Part shown: in pieces, positions 12,891 through 24,873 of the stretch | How positions within the stretch are numbered: the first letter of the stretch is position 1 | Layout of the letters: every line of letters starts with the position of its first letter | Source of the DNA: Cheilinus undulatus | Taxonomy: Eukaryota > Chordata > Actinopteri > Labriformes > Labridae | Length of the DNA stretch: 64,000 bases | Assembly (NCBI RefSeq): GCF_018320785.1 | Contig: NC_054876.1 | Coordinates: 5,733,405-5,797,404, forward strand | Direction of reading: 5' to 3' | The notes under the pieces: model-generated | Database searches by the model: none | What the model was told of the DNA's origin: nothing | Seen by the model: the letters and a program-made list of their open reading frames with translations, nothing else | Made by a program: the position numbers and the translations under genes

Positions 12891-13935
12891 GTCATTAGGT
12901 TAGAAAAAAGTTGCGCAGTGCACTTTGTGTATGAAGTAATACTATCCTTCAACAGTAGGTGGCAGGATGACAAAGGTAGATGTTCACATGTGTAAGCAAT
13001 CAGGAGAGGATTATAGATCATGGTAAACTGAAAGAAGTTAGTGCTAATTATGTAAAATATGCTACTAGCCTCTTAAAAGTGGGTGGTGCTACAGAAAAAT
13101 CATGAAATTAACTTCTAACTGCGTAAAGGGGCAGACCCTGATCATAAATCTAAAATGTGAAGCAAATCAGACGTTTCATTTTAGAATGAGGCCAACTTCC
13201 TGTGCCAAATGTCTTTAAAATGAAGGAAAAAACGTATTATATGAGCTGTAAAACATTAGAATCTGTTTGGATGAAAATAAATCTGATCACATTGAAGAAG
13301 ATCAATGATTACTGGACCTTAAACAAAGTAATTAGGACACATTGTAGTAAAGTGATGTAAAGCAACACTAAACTATTGAAAAATAAAATAAAATATTGAC
13401 AACATTTTGGATAAAAATGGAAGTACTGTATCATTACCTCCATGAATGAAATTCTCAAACTTTGGCAAAATTTCACACTCAAAATTTTTAATGTTGAAGA
13501 AATGCAAACAGTGAATAGTTCTTTGCCTGATAGGATGAAACCCTACCCTCATCCTAAACTTACAGATGAACAACTATTATGCGATTGTTCTATCCATGAA
13601 AAAGAGCTAAATGAGGCAGTACTCTCTTCAGAATGGAATAGAATTATAAGCCTGTTTTAATTCTTATTTGGAAACAAGTCAGCAATCTAGCTCTAAAACA
13701 GAAGGTTTAAATTTTTATTACAAGAACACAATGCAGCGGGTCAGGCAAAAGATCCTGTCAAACTGGAGAAACCTGACACCTCAGGCGTTTATGAGCCTCT
13801 GCTCACTCTCCAGACAGCAGACAGCTTCCCAACCACAGAGTGACTGGGGTCTGACCAGCCTTATGCTGGAAGCATCCAGCATGCTCATGTCAGACATCTT
13901 CATTCCTGATTGAGCCTTAAGGCCTGTAGCACCCT
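12891..13935. other. no gene recognised
   Basis: AT-rich. Two adjacent plus-strand frames (13442-13660 and 13668-13913) look somewhat protein-like but match no family I know and have no visible splice context. Left unassigned. Confidence 0.35.
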
Positions 13936-14134
13936 ATAATGTAATAATTTCCTGAAAATGTAATAACGCCTAAAAATGTAATAAAATTCGCACTTAACTT
14001 GATTGAAAATGTAATAAAACCCAATAACGTAATAACTTCACCAACAATGTAATAAAATATCCTGACTGATATTGTAATAACATTTTTACTGATAATGTAC
14101 CTCATTACATTATTGAGGATTTATTACATTTTCA
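13936..14134. repeat. AATGTAATAA motif cluster
   Basis: About seven spaced direct copies of a 10-bp AATGTAATAA core, 15-25 bp apart, followed by inverted forms (TTACATTATTG, TTATTACATTTTC) at the right end. Probably the end of an AT-rich transposon or a decayed short-period satellite. Confidence 0.55.
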
Positions 14135-14452
14135 TGTGGGTCTGACCACTGCACAAAGCCTTCTCCAGCACATCCCAAAGGTTCTCAATGGGGTTAAGGT
14201 CTGGACTCTGTGGTGGCCAATCCATGTGTGAAAATGATGTCTCGTGCTCCCTGACCCACTCTTTCACAATTTGAGCCCGATGAATCCTGGCATTGTCATC
14301 TTTGAATATGCCCGAGCCATTAGGGAAGAAAAAATCCATTGTTTAAGAAATGAGAAGTTACTCATTGCATCAGCTGGGGTTATCCAATAGGAGGCTCGTA
14401 CCTATTTGCTTAGTTAAATCCAGGTGGCGACTTTTTTTTGGGCCAGGCAGTG
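14135..14452 (-). mobile_element. Tc1-like element, internally deleted
   Basis: On minus, a terminus CACTGCCTGGCCC followed by AAAAAAAAGTCGCCACCTGG starts at 14452, with TA outside (14453-14454). Downstream the frame reads [18 protein letters not shown], then [20 protein letters not shown], the second Asp and the Glu of the DDE triad. The N-terminal half and the far end are missing. Confidence 0.8.
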
Positions 14453-16349
14453 TATATATTCATTTTCAGTCCAGAGTTCTACATTTTGTGTTTTAAGAAT
14501 CTAGGATTGTTATATACACTGGATTTTAAACAACAGAATGACTATTGGATAAATTGCAGACCTTGAGTACCATACAGCCATACGCACATGTGCAAATACT
14601 CAGGGACATGCAACTACATCCTGGTCTTACTGAGTGGGTGATGGACTTACATCTTTGGGAGACCAGAATTCCAGCTCAGATAAGCTTCTGAGCAGCACTG
14701 TAATCCTTAACTCTTCCCTAAATGTACCTCTTCACAGATTTCCAACAAATCACTACCTCATGAAAACAACCACAAACCAACAAAACAACTTTCAGTAACA
14801 CTTCATTTGAAGAGGGTATACATAAGCATTTATAATACCTACATACACATTACATGACACCTGACATAAACATGGCCTACATATCCACTCATAAATGGTT
14901 ATTATATCACTTTCAATGTCAAATTGACATCTTACTCTATGTCAAGTGACATAGTGGTCAGCTGACATACTGTCCTAGTATATTATGAGATTTACCTGTA
15001 TAAGACAGTCAGCTCTTTTACAGTCCAACAGGAAGTTCAGCTTCTAAAACAGAATTGCTCATGAACATAAAGAGGGTATCAAGTCAGCTAAAATACGTAG
15101 ACTAGTAGTATGAATGTCTTTGGAAGCATCAGACTAGTTAACAGTGGTTCATTTAACTTACTGTAAACCAGATATAAATTCTAGAGGTTGGACATCTCAC
15201 CAATAACAATTAATAACATAACCAGTTAGTCCAACAGTTTCAAAAGTAACATGCAAGGTGGTGATTCATTCACACGATATAACTCAACTTTTAGAAACAC
15301 AGTTTTGAAGTGTGAGCTTTTGGGAGACTAGTTAGAGTTCACATCACATCACTTACATTTGCAATGCTGAAACACACATTTAACAGTATCCACGTTCATC
15401 AACAATCTATTTCCAGTATAAACCTTTGTAGTACTGCTCCTCTGAGAGCTCAGCAGTAAGGCACAGACACATCTAATGGTGTTTCACTGTTCTGACGTGG
15501 TCAGAGGTGAGTAAGGTGTTGTATGTTATTATTTATCATCTATGTATTTTCAAACTAAAAAATGCCCAAATGTAAAATAAATGCTGACAGTCAGAAATTA
15601 CTGTCATCAGTCCAGTAGATTTACTGGAATGTCAATAAACAGAAATTTGAAGCTGCTATTCAAAACTCATGAACACACAAAGTAAAAGAAGTCTCAATGA
15701 AGAGCTTTAAAGGTGTAGTAAGAAGACTTAAGCATCTTTTCATTCTTCGGATCATAGAAGACCTACAGATTTAATCTCAAACCATTTTTTCTTCATAAAT
15801 AAAGAGGATCCACAGTCTAATAATGCTTTTTAGCTTGTATTATGATACTCTGCAGAGCTTCTTCACTCTCAGGCTTACCTGTAACACCTCTGCTCTCCTG
15901 TCACACACCATCCTCTCCTGCTCTGTCCCCTCCTCCTCCTCATGATGTAGCTGGACACACACCATGCACCAGACCATCTCCTATAGGGACTGCAGAATCT
16001 TTGACACTTTTGCAGCATCTGGATTAACATTTTTTTTAAATTTGGTGTTTATTTACAGTTCCAATCGATCGTTTTAGTAAGTTTCGTTTTCTCCGAATAC
16101 TTTCACTTTCAAGCATGAGCTGAGTGGGGATGGGAGAGGGGTAAAAGGACCTTTAGGAGACGTGATCGGACCAGTCAACAGTCAATATAAAGGGTCAGCG
16201 CAGCTGTAGTGCCGGTTCATAGCAGATATAAATAAATAAATAAATCATGCTGTCACTAAAGTGAGTCGACCCACCGGGAAATGCCCGGTATGCCAGATAG
16301 CGAGTCCATCCCTGCTTGCAGAGTTTCTGAGCTTCTCTATTGTACAGCA
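14453..16349. other. no gene recognised
   Basis: About 1.9 kb. The stretch at 14800-15000 (TAACACTTCATTTGAAGAGG and following) resembles a dispersed fish repeat end. A minus-strand stretch around 15842-16027 ends in a possible splice donor (CAG/GTAAG near 15874) but is not a recognisable exon. A short AAAT run lies near 16228-16245. Confidence 0.35.
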
Positions 16350-16637
16350 TGGCTAAGGGGGCGGCTCTCTGCATTAACGGTCTGCTCGGTCAGTGAGTGG
16401 TACTGGCTGTTTAAGACTCTACGAACTCCTGGTAACTCAGTTCATGTCGACACTAGGAGAAAATAACTTCAGTTTTATCTGGCGTGATCTGAAAGCTGAA
16501 CCTGCCGTTCAAAAGTCTCTGTCCTTTATCCATTTCTGCTCATGACGGCGCTGCTTCCTGATCTGGCAAACTACGGGTTGGGTCAAGGGTCACACAGAAC
16601 GCGCATGCGTTAATCATGCGACAAAAAAATTAGCTGC
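16350..16637 (-). mobile_element. hAT/ZBED-like N-terminal relic
   Basis: Minus strand from the TTTTTTTGTCGCATGATTAA region: a frame starting MDKGQRLLNGRFSF, then PDKTEVIFS, and in another frame LNSQYHSLTEQTVNAES, resembling the BED-finger start of fish hAT transposases. Stops and shifts make it dead. It abuts the EHBP1 retrocopy. Confidence 0.4.
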
Positions 16638-16638
16638 G

Positions 16639-17985
16639 TTAAAAGTAATTTGAGTCTGCTCCGCTCACAGTACGCTCGAGTATGTTTGGGCCTTTAGCTA
16701 TCAGCTGCCGGGCTCGATCTCTCAGCTGTATCCATCGCTCTGCATCCCGCTCATCACAGATGTTTGTGAACCTGTTTGGTGCAATGACGGCTGAGTTGGT
16801 GATGTCCTTGTTGCTGGCCTTTACTGCAGCATCTCTGTTGGCCTGCTCCAGGATCAGCCTGGCTCTCTCTTTCACCTCCTGTTGATAAGACGGCACCTTC
16901 TTCTCAGCAGGGGGACCTGATACAGAGGCAGTAGTTGGCTCCTGTTTGGGGGGCATGTCCGTGTCCTTGATGGAAGGAGGGGACTGTGAAGACCCTGCTG
17001 CTGGCAAGCTCACTGCTCCTACTTCATCCTTCCAACCTGGCTCTATTGCCTTCTCGTCAGCGACTTTAGTGCAGTCAGACTCAGCACCAGCGGAGTTAGC
17101 CTGTTGATGCTGTACACCATTCAGTTCAGCGTAGAGCTTATCCTGGTCTATGGAGGCATCTGTATCTGTCTCAAAGTAGCCCATCCTGTAGGTGCTGCGC
17201 CAGCTGTTGGCCTCTATATGCACCATGTTGAGCTCCTCCTTGGTAAAGTGAGCTTGAATCTGGTAGAGGTAGGCCATGACCGTCAGCTTGTCAGCAATGG
17301 CCAGTAGCATCATGTGTGATGGTTCGAGGAGACAGGAGATACCAAGGCTTACAAACCCCTCATATGCCTTTTTGTTGTTTTCTTTAATATCCAGAGGACT
17401 TAGCAACTTGTAGTCAATTATGTTCGGTCTGAACTGGTGCAGCAGGGCACAGAAGGCTAGCCCATTTCTCCAGGAGGTGGTGAAGTTGGTGATTTTCACT
17501 CCAAGGTAGTTCCTGGTGACCTCACGGCACCATGCAAGCAGAGACTGCCTGGCTTTGGCCTTTCCTCCCAGAACCGGGCTAGGGGGCTACAGAGGGCTTG
17601 ATGTCCTTGGCTCGTAGAATGGGTTGGATTCGTCCAGTTCCTCATCCTCAGTGGGAGCAGTGTTAGCATACAAGTACTTGCTCATGCCAACAGGCCGTTC
17701 TCCTTTCCTCTGCCTGGGTTTGGGGGACTCAGGGTCTGGCTGGAGGTCCATGTCTCATTCTTCATCAAAGGGGTTCCCCTGTAAAGTTTTTGTCTCATCC
17801 AGCTTGTTGAAAGGATTCAAGGAGTCGTGGTCATACAAGGGATTGGTGTTGACCCACCCCCTTGAGACTGGCTGGGCAGGGGGTTTGTCCCCCTCATGAT
17901 CGCCAAATGGGTTGAGGTGATTGGGATGAAGGTCATCATCTGGCTCGTCATCATGGGGAGTCTCCCTCACATAATTTGTGATGAC
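16639..17985 (-). pseudogene. EHBP1: EHBP1 retrocopy (EH-domain-binding protein 1)
   Basis: EHBP1 links EHD proteins and Rab8-family GTPases to actin during endocytic recycling. This minus-strand copy spans about 447 codons in one frame. The N-terminal part has NPF motifs (HLNPFGDHEGD, LNPFNKLDE, GNPFDEE) and MSKYLYANTAPTEDEELDE. A calponin-homology domain follows from about 17560 ([47 protein letters not shown]), then a low-complexity linker and the helical [19 protein letters not shown] and [11 protein letters not shown] segments. Two in-frame stops (17755-17757 and 17587-17589) break it, but there is no frameshift. It has no introns across a region expected to be split into several exons and lacks both ends of the parent, so a truncated processed copy is most likely. 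No poly-A tract is visible because the 3' end is cut at the hAT relic. Confidence 0.88.
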
Positions 17986-18165
17986 AGTGCCAGCTGGTCA
18001 TCAATCAGCTGTCAGGAGGTTTAAACAGCTGATTGTTTCTGTAAAAATGAACTGTAGCTTATTTATTCAAACAAAAAATCCACATGAACAGCGTTTGGTC
18101 TGAGTCTGGGATCATATACACCTGAACATGACAAGAAACCTGCAGTCAGTAAAAATTAGTGCAGA
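17972..18165. mobile_element. fragment of the 35.7-kb palindromic element family
   Basis: GATGACAGTGCCAGCTGGTC, ATCAATCAGCTGTCAGGAGG, AACAGCTGATTGT and later AGAAACCTGCAGT occur in the same order as at about 35895-36045. The fragment directly abuts the 5' end of the EHBP1 copy. Confidence 0.5.
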
Positions 18166-18214
18166 CTCTCTCTACAAGCATATGCTCTATAATAAAATTC
18201 AGGGGTCCCCACAG

Positions 18215-18900
18215 ACCATGGTGGTGCTCAGTCCCCAAAAATTAATCAATATTTGATATTTATTATCAGGCACAATCTCGTGGAATATTTTAATGTAAAT
18301 TATTTTTCTGCTATTCATGGTGTCCATTTTTGGCCACGTACACTCTAAGTCTAACATTTTTTTAAACTGAAAATTTGAAAAACAGCGATGCATAAAAATG
18401 TTGCTGAAGTTGCTGCTCTTCATCAACATATTCAGGGCTCGATAATCCCATAAAGGGAACGCAGTTTGCATTCATTTGTGTTTTTACATTTTTGCACATA
18501 AAATGTCATGAAAAAGGTTCAGTTCCTAAAAATTAATCAATATTTGATATCTATTATCAGGTCTTACCTTCATTAGAAAATTAATGCTATAAAGTGTTTT
18601 AAAAAAATGTGAATTATTTCAACTTCCGTTTTTGGCCACTAACACTCAAAGTCTTACAAATACATAAGAAATCTGAATAAATAACAATACTCAAACATCA
18701 AAGCTGTTGCTCATTATTAAGGCTGTGATCATCCCCTCCAAAGAAATGTATGAAAAATAATTCCTTTTTGTGTATTTTACGCAACAAACATCAGGGTTCT
18801 GCAATTAAACTGGCATTTGAAGGGTTAGATTCCCACAATAATAATCAATAATTAGTAAGCATGATCTGGTTAGACCCTGCCTAAAATACCAATGCAAAAG
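18215..18900. repeat. three diverged 0.3-kb direct repeats
   Basis: The segment AAAAATTAATCAATATTTGA plus TATTATCAGG occurs at about 18236 and 18529, with a weaker third form (AATAATCAATAATTAGT) near 18840. Each is followed by AAT..AATTATTT, CCATTTTTGGCCAC or CGTTTTTGGCCACT, and AAGTCT blocks at matching offsets. The period is about 295-300 bp. Confidence 0.6.
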
Positions 18901-18920
18901 AAGTTGAAGAAGATACACTA

Positions 18921-19413
18921 CAGTGCCAAAAGTATTCATTCACCCATCCAAATAATTAAAATCAGGTGTTCCAATCACTTCCATGGACACAGGTGTAAAA
19001 AATCAAGCACCTAGGCATGCAGACTGTTTCTACAAACATTTGTGAAAGAATGGGTCGCTCTCAGGAGCTCAGTGAATTCCAGTGTGGGGTCAGCGGATGC
19101 TGAGGCGCATAGTGTGCAGAGGTCGCCAACTTTCTGCAGAGTCAATCGCTACAGACCTCCAAACTTCATGTGGCCTTCAGATTAGCTCAAGAACAGTGCG
19201 TAGAGAGCTTCATGGAATGGGTTTCCATGACTGAGCATGTCGCCACTGGACTCTAGAGCAGTGGAGATGCGTTCTTTGGAGTGACGACTTGCGCTTCTCC
19301 ATCTGGCAATCTGATGGACGAGTCTGTGTTTGGCGGTTGCCAGGAGAACGGTACTTGTCTGACTGCATGGTGCCAAGTGTGAAGTTTGGTGGAGGGAGGA
19401 TTATGGTGTGGTG
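18921..19413 (+). mobile_element. Tc1-like element, truncated
   Basis: Begins CAGTGCCAAAAGTATTCATT with TA at 18919-18920. The interior keeps short Tc1 segments (MGRSQELSEFQ near 19051; a region ending GGAGGGAGGATTATGGTGTG that matches the GGGGIMVW-type core). The TIR element at 19414 cuts it off, and no Tc1 sequence resumes after that element. Confidence 0.7.
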
Positions 19414-20360
19414 CAGAGATGTCAAAAGTATTCACATTCATTACTCAGGTAGAAGTATAGATACTATGGTTTAAAAAGACTTCTGTAGAAGTTGAAGTAT
19501 CAACTCAAGCTTTTTACTCAAGTAAAAATGTAAAAGTACTGGTTTCAAAACTACTTAAAGTATAAAAGTAAAAGTAATGTTAGGGGATAAAAATAACATT
19601 AAGGACAAAAGCTTAGACCGTGCCACAGGGGCCTACAGTGCACTACCTCACCTCCCCAAAAAACATTTTTCTAAAGGCCATAATGACTATAATGTTATAT
19701 TAAAATGTTAATGTTGGAAAATTTTGGATGCTCCTGTTTCAGCCACATTTATGCCCATTGATAATAAACGCATTTTAGTACAATGCAAATACATTTTAGA
19801 ACCATATATATGTACTACTGAGCATTAACGTGTTTCATGGAGAAGATATGATGACTAGTTGCCTGGAAGTATTGTAATGGTGCAAAAAGTCAAACTTCTG
19901 AGGCATGTTATCGATAGCCTTTATTAGAATGAAACTGTACATCCAAGCATCAGGCTGATATTTCCTTCCTAGAATGTGACGTGATTTGTGTCATGTATGC
20001 AGGTGTGATGGATCACATACAAACCAATAGGGTGTTGAAATGGTATTATGTTTATACTTCTCATCCAATCACAATCAAATTCACGCTATACGAATGGTGA
20101 TATTTATCGGGGTAGGTTTTGTGTGTTTTTTGTGTGTATTTTTGAATGATGATGAACCAGAATGAAAACAAGCTGAAATGAAATAGGAATAACGAGGCTG
20201 TTTTTAAAATGTGAGGAGTAAAAAGTACAGATAATTGCGTGAAAATGTAAGAAATAGAAGTAAAAAGCCAGCTGAAAAATTATTACTCCAGTGAAGTATA
20301 GATACCTTAAATTTCTACTTAAGTAACGAAATATTTGTACTTCGTTACTTGACACCTCTG
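19414..20360. mobile_element. TIR element (hAT-like?), copy 2
   Basis: Starts CAGAGATGTCAAAAGTATTC and ends TTCGTTACTTGACACCTCTG, so the termini are inverted (CAGAGRTGTCA). Collinear with 11990-12890 and more complete at the right end. No coding capacity is seen. It inserted into, or recombined with, the Tc1 relic to its left. Confidence 0.65.
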
Positions 20361-21219
20361 TGTGTATTTAATATCCAAAGCAGAATAAATGACTTTATTT
20401 ACCCTCAAATGCAACAAAATCAATCAGCAGAGAAGCAGGAAAACAGAACATGGCACACAAATAATGAGCTGCTGTGTCACACTGGCACACAGACATACAG
20501 AAACAGCACATCTGCTCGCACACAAGCATTGTATATGGTGTGGCAGAGGCTTTAATGGCTTATGTTGAATTTCAACTGGGCTTGGTTTCGGGCTAGTTTT
20601 CATTGGCCACTGGGCTAGATTTGTCACCCGGACAACCATTGCCATCCACTGAGAGGCATAAGAGAGGCAATGCTGTGAGTATTTTATGTTATTATAGAGA
20701 TATTAGACATTATATTTCATAGGATATTGTAGGAATATGTTTGTGTAATTTTGTAGTTTTGCTTCGTGTGTGTGAGATGCAGTTCTTTTGTAGCATAACA
20801 AAACTTGGATGTTTTTCTGTCTTTATTAGCAGTTTTCACCGATATGTTAATGTGGACAAAGTTAAGTAAATGAGAGAAACCTTTCTACGACTCTGTCTTC
20901 ATTGACATTGCTTTAGCTTGGTGTTAAGTCAGGAGTATCTGTACAGTACAAGAACACTACAACCCCCCTCAGTAATTTTTTAAATTTTCATTTATAAAAT
21001 TCTGCTGTTGTGAAAAATAGCCACTTACCATAACCTCTGACAGTTAGCGAACAAAAAAAAAAATTACTCAGTATATCATTCAGGTTCAAGCTTGGGAAAC
21101 GAACATCACTTCCTGCTCCACGGTCAAGGTAACGCCATGATAGAAATCTGCAACAGATGAGCCCAAAACACCCCAGCCAGATCCTCGTGAAAATGTTAGT
21201 ACTGATTTTTTGGACATAT
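20361..21219. other. no gene recognised
   Basis: About 860 bp with no recognisable gene, RNA or repeat. Confidence 0.4.
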
Positions 21220-22732
21220 ATGTCTAGATCTACTAAGATCCCAATTTGCGTGTACTGATTTGTGTGCGCATTCTAGAATTTTGCATTTGGGGTTGGATCG
21301 CGGTTGCTGGTGATTTACTTAGAGTGAATGCACAGATAACAAGAGGTGCCAACATGTTGAAGACGCCCATTTAAATGAGGGTTTTGCGTGTTTCATGGGT
21401 TGCAGCATGAGAGCTGAATGCTCAAAATGAAATTCAACCTTACAGAATTAAAGGAGTTAATGGGTGAAGCCAGTAAACACTTAAATGAGCTACAGCAAAG
21501 AAGCCCTCGGGGAGTAGGGGAGAAGAAAAGAGTTTTCCCTGTAGGATTATGCTTCCTGGATTTGGGTGAGATCGTCTTGTTTTTGTATTTTTTACCTGTT
21601 ATACCCCTAATTAGCGGTCGATCACTTATTGTTTGTTTTTTGGGGGGGGTTTTGCTGTGTGGATTTATTGTGTTTTTTCTGAAGAGCCTGGTGGATTATA
21701 GACTTTTGCCTTTGCGTTTCCGTCCGTCACGGGCATTTGAAAAAGACTTCAAAGACACTTAAAGTGCTTGAATAAGGACTAGGTAGCTGTTTTTCGTTAG
21801 ATTTGGACTTTTAGTTTATTTTGAAATTAAAAAGACTGAGATAAAATCTTTTGACGTGCGCTTATGTTCTGGGGAGGTGTTAACTAAATGGGAAGTGCTT
21901 TAAAGTGATTACATTCTCTTGAGAGATTTATTGATCATATTTGTTCAGAATTATTGTTTATTGCATTTTGATGTATTCTTTACTTTAAAAGCTTTTCTAT
22001 TTTCCTTAAAAGTTCCCCCTTGTGTGTTTAACGCTAGCTTGAGGAAAGTTAAGTGTTACAGCTTCACACAGAACATCAGAAAAACCGGATTGGGAGACCC
22101 CAGCTGTGATAGCCACCATACGCTGGAATGACCCAGATGCAAAAAAACGTAAACTTGCGAGGAGTTTTGACATTGCAGGTATTGCGTGACTCCTTCTTGT
22201 GGCTGCTCCAAATCTGCTTTGAGTTCCTCCAACAGCTCCAAAATGGCAAGGATAGGCAATATGTTTTAAAGACTGTTTCCTCATTTATTCCAAAAATGTT
22301 CACATAAGGGTGAAAAATGCATTCTCTGCATCTTCTTTTATTGTTTCCCTGTCTCCTTCTTGCCACAATAACTGCAGCCATATGTGCACAATTATGCATA
22401 CAAACTGTTTGCACCTCCTTTTGAGACGTGTTAAATATAGACACAGTTTCTATGAGCAAAATTGCTTTCAGGTTTGATAAATTGCTTTGCTTGTGCTAAA
22501 ACAATATATTTCCATTTTCTCCTCCCAGTACATGCACACTTGAGTGTAAAAGCCCTGTATTGCATATTCAATGAGGCAAACATACTAATTGGATGCAGCC
22601 GCGCTATTTTGCTCCTCTGACAGATGCAGCCAGTAGCGTGCACTGTTAGTAAATCAGTTTGTACTTTTTTTGTGTGTGCAATGAGTTTGCATATGTTTTT
22701 ATACACGCAAAACTTTAGCAGATCTGGCCCCC
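21220..22732 (-). mobile_element. PIF/Harbinger element, broken
   Basis: Diverged inverted ends: GTCTAGATCTACTAAG at the left, and on minus from 22732 GGCCAGATCTGCTAAAG. On minus at 22260-22065 a decayed frame reads LASLRFFASGSFQ then AGVSQSGFSDVLCEAV, the HARBI1-type transposase signature near the N-terminus. On plus at 21418-21515 a short frame (KFNLTELKELMGEASKHLNE) could be the start of the accompanying Myb-like second protein, but this is uncertain. LTR sequence is nested at 21505-22060. Confidence 0.65.
21505..22060 (+). mobile_element. LTR fossil fragment nested in Harbinger
   Basis: Collinear with the 3' part of the solo LTR at 26258-27244 (opposite strand there) and ends AAGTGTTACA, the same LTR terminus. 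Only the 3' portion is present. Family likely Gypsy- or BEL-like, not resolved. It is an old, broken copy. Confidence 0.6.
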
Positions 22733-23629
22733 AGTGTCAATGACATTATTCAACTGTACATATAAGCAGAGGTTCCATCTCTTTCTTTACATGCCAGGGC
22801 TGAAATTTCCATCAAATTCAACAAAATATTTGCAGGCCTACCTGTGGTTGTAAAAAACCTGCCACAGCTTCAATATATTCAAAAATTATAGAGTCCCCTT
22901 CACTTTTTTGTCATTTTTCAAGCTTGGCAAACTGATGCTGGAGTCCAAAAAATTTTTTTAGTGTAATTAATCTACACTCAATACCCTATCATGATAAAGT
23001 TAGAACTGAATTTTACCAGTTGTGCAAATGAATTAAAAGCAAGAAAACCTAAAATATCACATTATAAAAATTTGTATTAATTTTTCTCAGTTCATGTCTT
23101 TAGTCTTAAATTAGATTTTTAAAAGTGTGTAGAAACCCTGCCCACAGAGTTGTGTATCCCCGAGGAGGTACACTTAGACTCTTTTTATTTAACATTAAAA
23201 GGCACTACTGGTTTTAGAATGTGAGGCACAATCATAGGTTAAGGCTTATATTGTCATTGTGTAATGCTGGTCTTTCAGTGAGATCAGCCATCTTTACAGA
23301 GAGGAAGAAAGTGCATGCTTGTTCTGCAGCCAAAGTACCAGCAGAGTGAGAGCGATATTAATCAGCACAGGCAGTCTACACCCACAGAGTCCTGAGAAAA
23401 GGTCAGATCAGGCCACAGAAGTAAATGTACCTGCAGGGATGGATGGTGGGTGTACAGAAGCTGTTAAACACCCAACAGTTTATACAATAGATGTAAATAC
23501 AGACTTTATCCCTCACTGCCTGATAAATATAAATCCTTCAAGGCTTTTTGGCTCTGTGGGAAGTATTTCTGCACAGCTGTAGTTTGCGCTCAGTGTTAAC
23601 TGGGACCTGCCAACATTGTGACACTAGCT
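22733..23629. other. no gene recognised
   Basis: About 0.9 kb without a recognisable gene or repeat. Confidence 0.4.
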
Positions 23630-23913
23630 GGCTTTCCATTACAGTTTTTCACAAAATAAAAGCGATATTTTTTGAATTTTGACTAAGTACAATTGTGCTT
23701 TGAATGTGTTTCCACTGAAGGGAGTTTTGGGCATGAGCCTTGCAATTCTCATAAAATCTCTTCTCCCATGACTCTGCTGCAAGGAAGTTAGGCGTTCAAA
23801 ACCTGTTGCGTGTTGGTACGGATATGATTCACAGCAGTTGTCTTGACAATTTAGAAAAAAAGACAAAGGTAATGGATGATACTTCAGAGGCATACCTACC
23901 AGGTAAAGGTTGA
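23630..23913. other. unassigned repeat at the array boundary
   Basis: Begins TGGCTTTCCATTACAGTTTT and looks like a dispersed fish miniature element, but no matching second end is visible. It joins the first truncated tRNA-Ala copy at about 23913, so it marks the left edge of the tRNA array. Confidence 0.35.
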
Positions 23914-23952
23914 CAGAGTGCTCGCTTACCATGCAAGAGGCCGCATTCTCCA
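23914..23952 (+). pseudogene. tRNA-Ala 3' fragment
   Basis: Keeps AGAGTGCTCGCTTACCATGC and GCATTCTCCA. The 5' half and most of the T-arm are gone. The anticodon loop reads TTACCAT. First recognisable array element. Confidence 0.7.
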
Positions 23953-24428
23953 CATCACTGTCTTTGCTCTCTTCTGGTGTGGAAAGGTGGGACATTTCAT
24001 GTCCACATTGACATGACTTTCATTCAAGTCAGCAGGCCTATATGGGAAACATAACATCCTGTGGAATGAAACTTACCCGTCATCCTCCCTGCTTTAAGGC
24101 TAGGCTTGTCCCTCACTGTTTTCTCTTCATAATCAGGGACAATGTTGTTTCTATCCATTTTGGCTTCCAAAGTAAGCCAGGCACTACATAGGAATCAACT
24201 ACCTCACTCAAGCAACATTGATTGCAGAGCTTTACGTAAAAGGCCACCTCATGGAGTTGGGCTCAGTCCTTCCAGGCAGAATATCCAATTCTTGCTGGTG
24301 CACAAAACAGAGGGAACTTAGTTGAGTCTTCCTGCTTGTTGGCAGTAAGACACCTAAGGAGTTTGTTGTCAATGAATGTGTTTTTCTGTTGTCATGCAAT
24401 TATGGCAGTAAAAAGCCTCTTGTAGTGC

Positions 24429-24498
24429 GATGAGAATGGGATTCAAACTCATGTGTGCATATATGCATTAGCAGTGTCAACCCACTGGAGCCATCTTG
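24429..24498 (-). pseudogene. tRNA-Ser relic
   Basis: Decayed and somewhat shorter form of the relic described at 57606. It keeps GGATTCAAACTC, TTAGCAGTGTCAACCC and CCATCTTG (plus-strand text). Confidence 0.6.
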
Positions 24499-24770
24499 TT
24501 TGCTTAGCTTCATAGACAATGCAACCTTATGGACATGGGCTCAGTCCTAACAAGCAGAAAATCAAATTCTTGCTGGTGTCCAAAATAGAAGGATTTTTTT
24601 TAGCCTTCCTGCTTCTTGCCTGCAACAGCCATTGAAAATTGTTCTGAAGTTGATCAGAGATGGCTGTATTTCAAGATTACTTAAATTGAAGACACCCAAG
24701 GTGGTTGTTGTCAATGAACGTGTTTTTCTGTTGAAATGCAATTATGGCAGAAAAAAGCCTCTTCTAGCAT

Positions 24771-24838
24771 GATGAGAATGGGATGCGACCTAACATCTGC
24801 AGAGCACATAACATTAGCAGTGTTCAAGCACCATCTTT
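24771..24838 (-). pseudogene. tRNA-Ser relic, heavily decayed
   Basis: Keeps AGAGCAC, ATTAGCAGTGTTCAAGC and CCATCT in order (plus-strand text). T-arm lost its B-box match. Confidence 0.5.
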
Positions 24839-24873
24839 GCTGAGTTGCAGAGACAAGCTATCTCATGGACATG

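Noticed and set aside
15842-16027. Possible exon on minus ending in CAG/GTAAG
   Set aside because: The splice word alone is weak evidence; the frame is short, low-complexity and without a partner exon.
16682-17307. Plus-strand frames opposite the EHBP1 copy
   Set aside because: They are antisense shadows of the EHBP1 reading frame.
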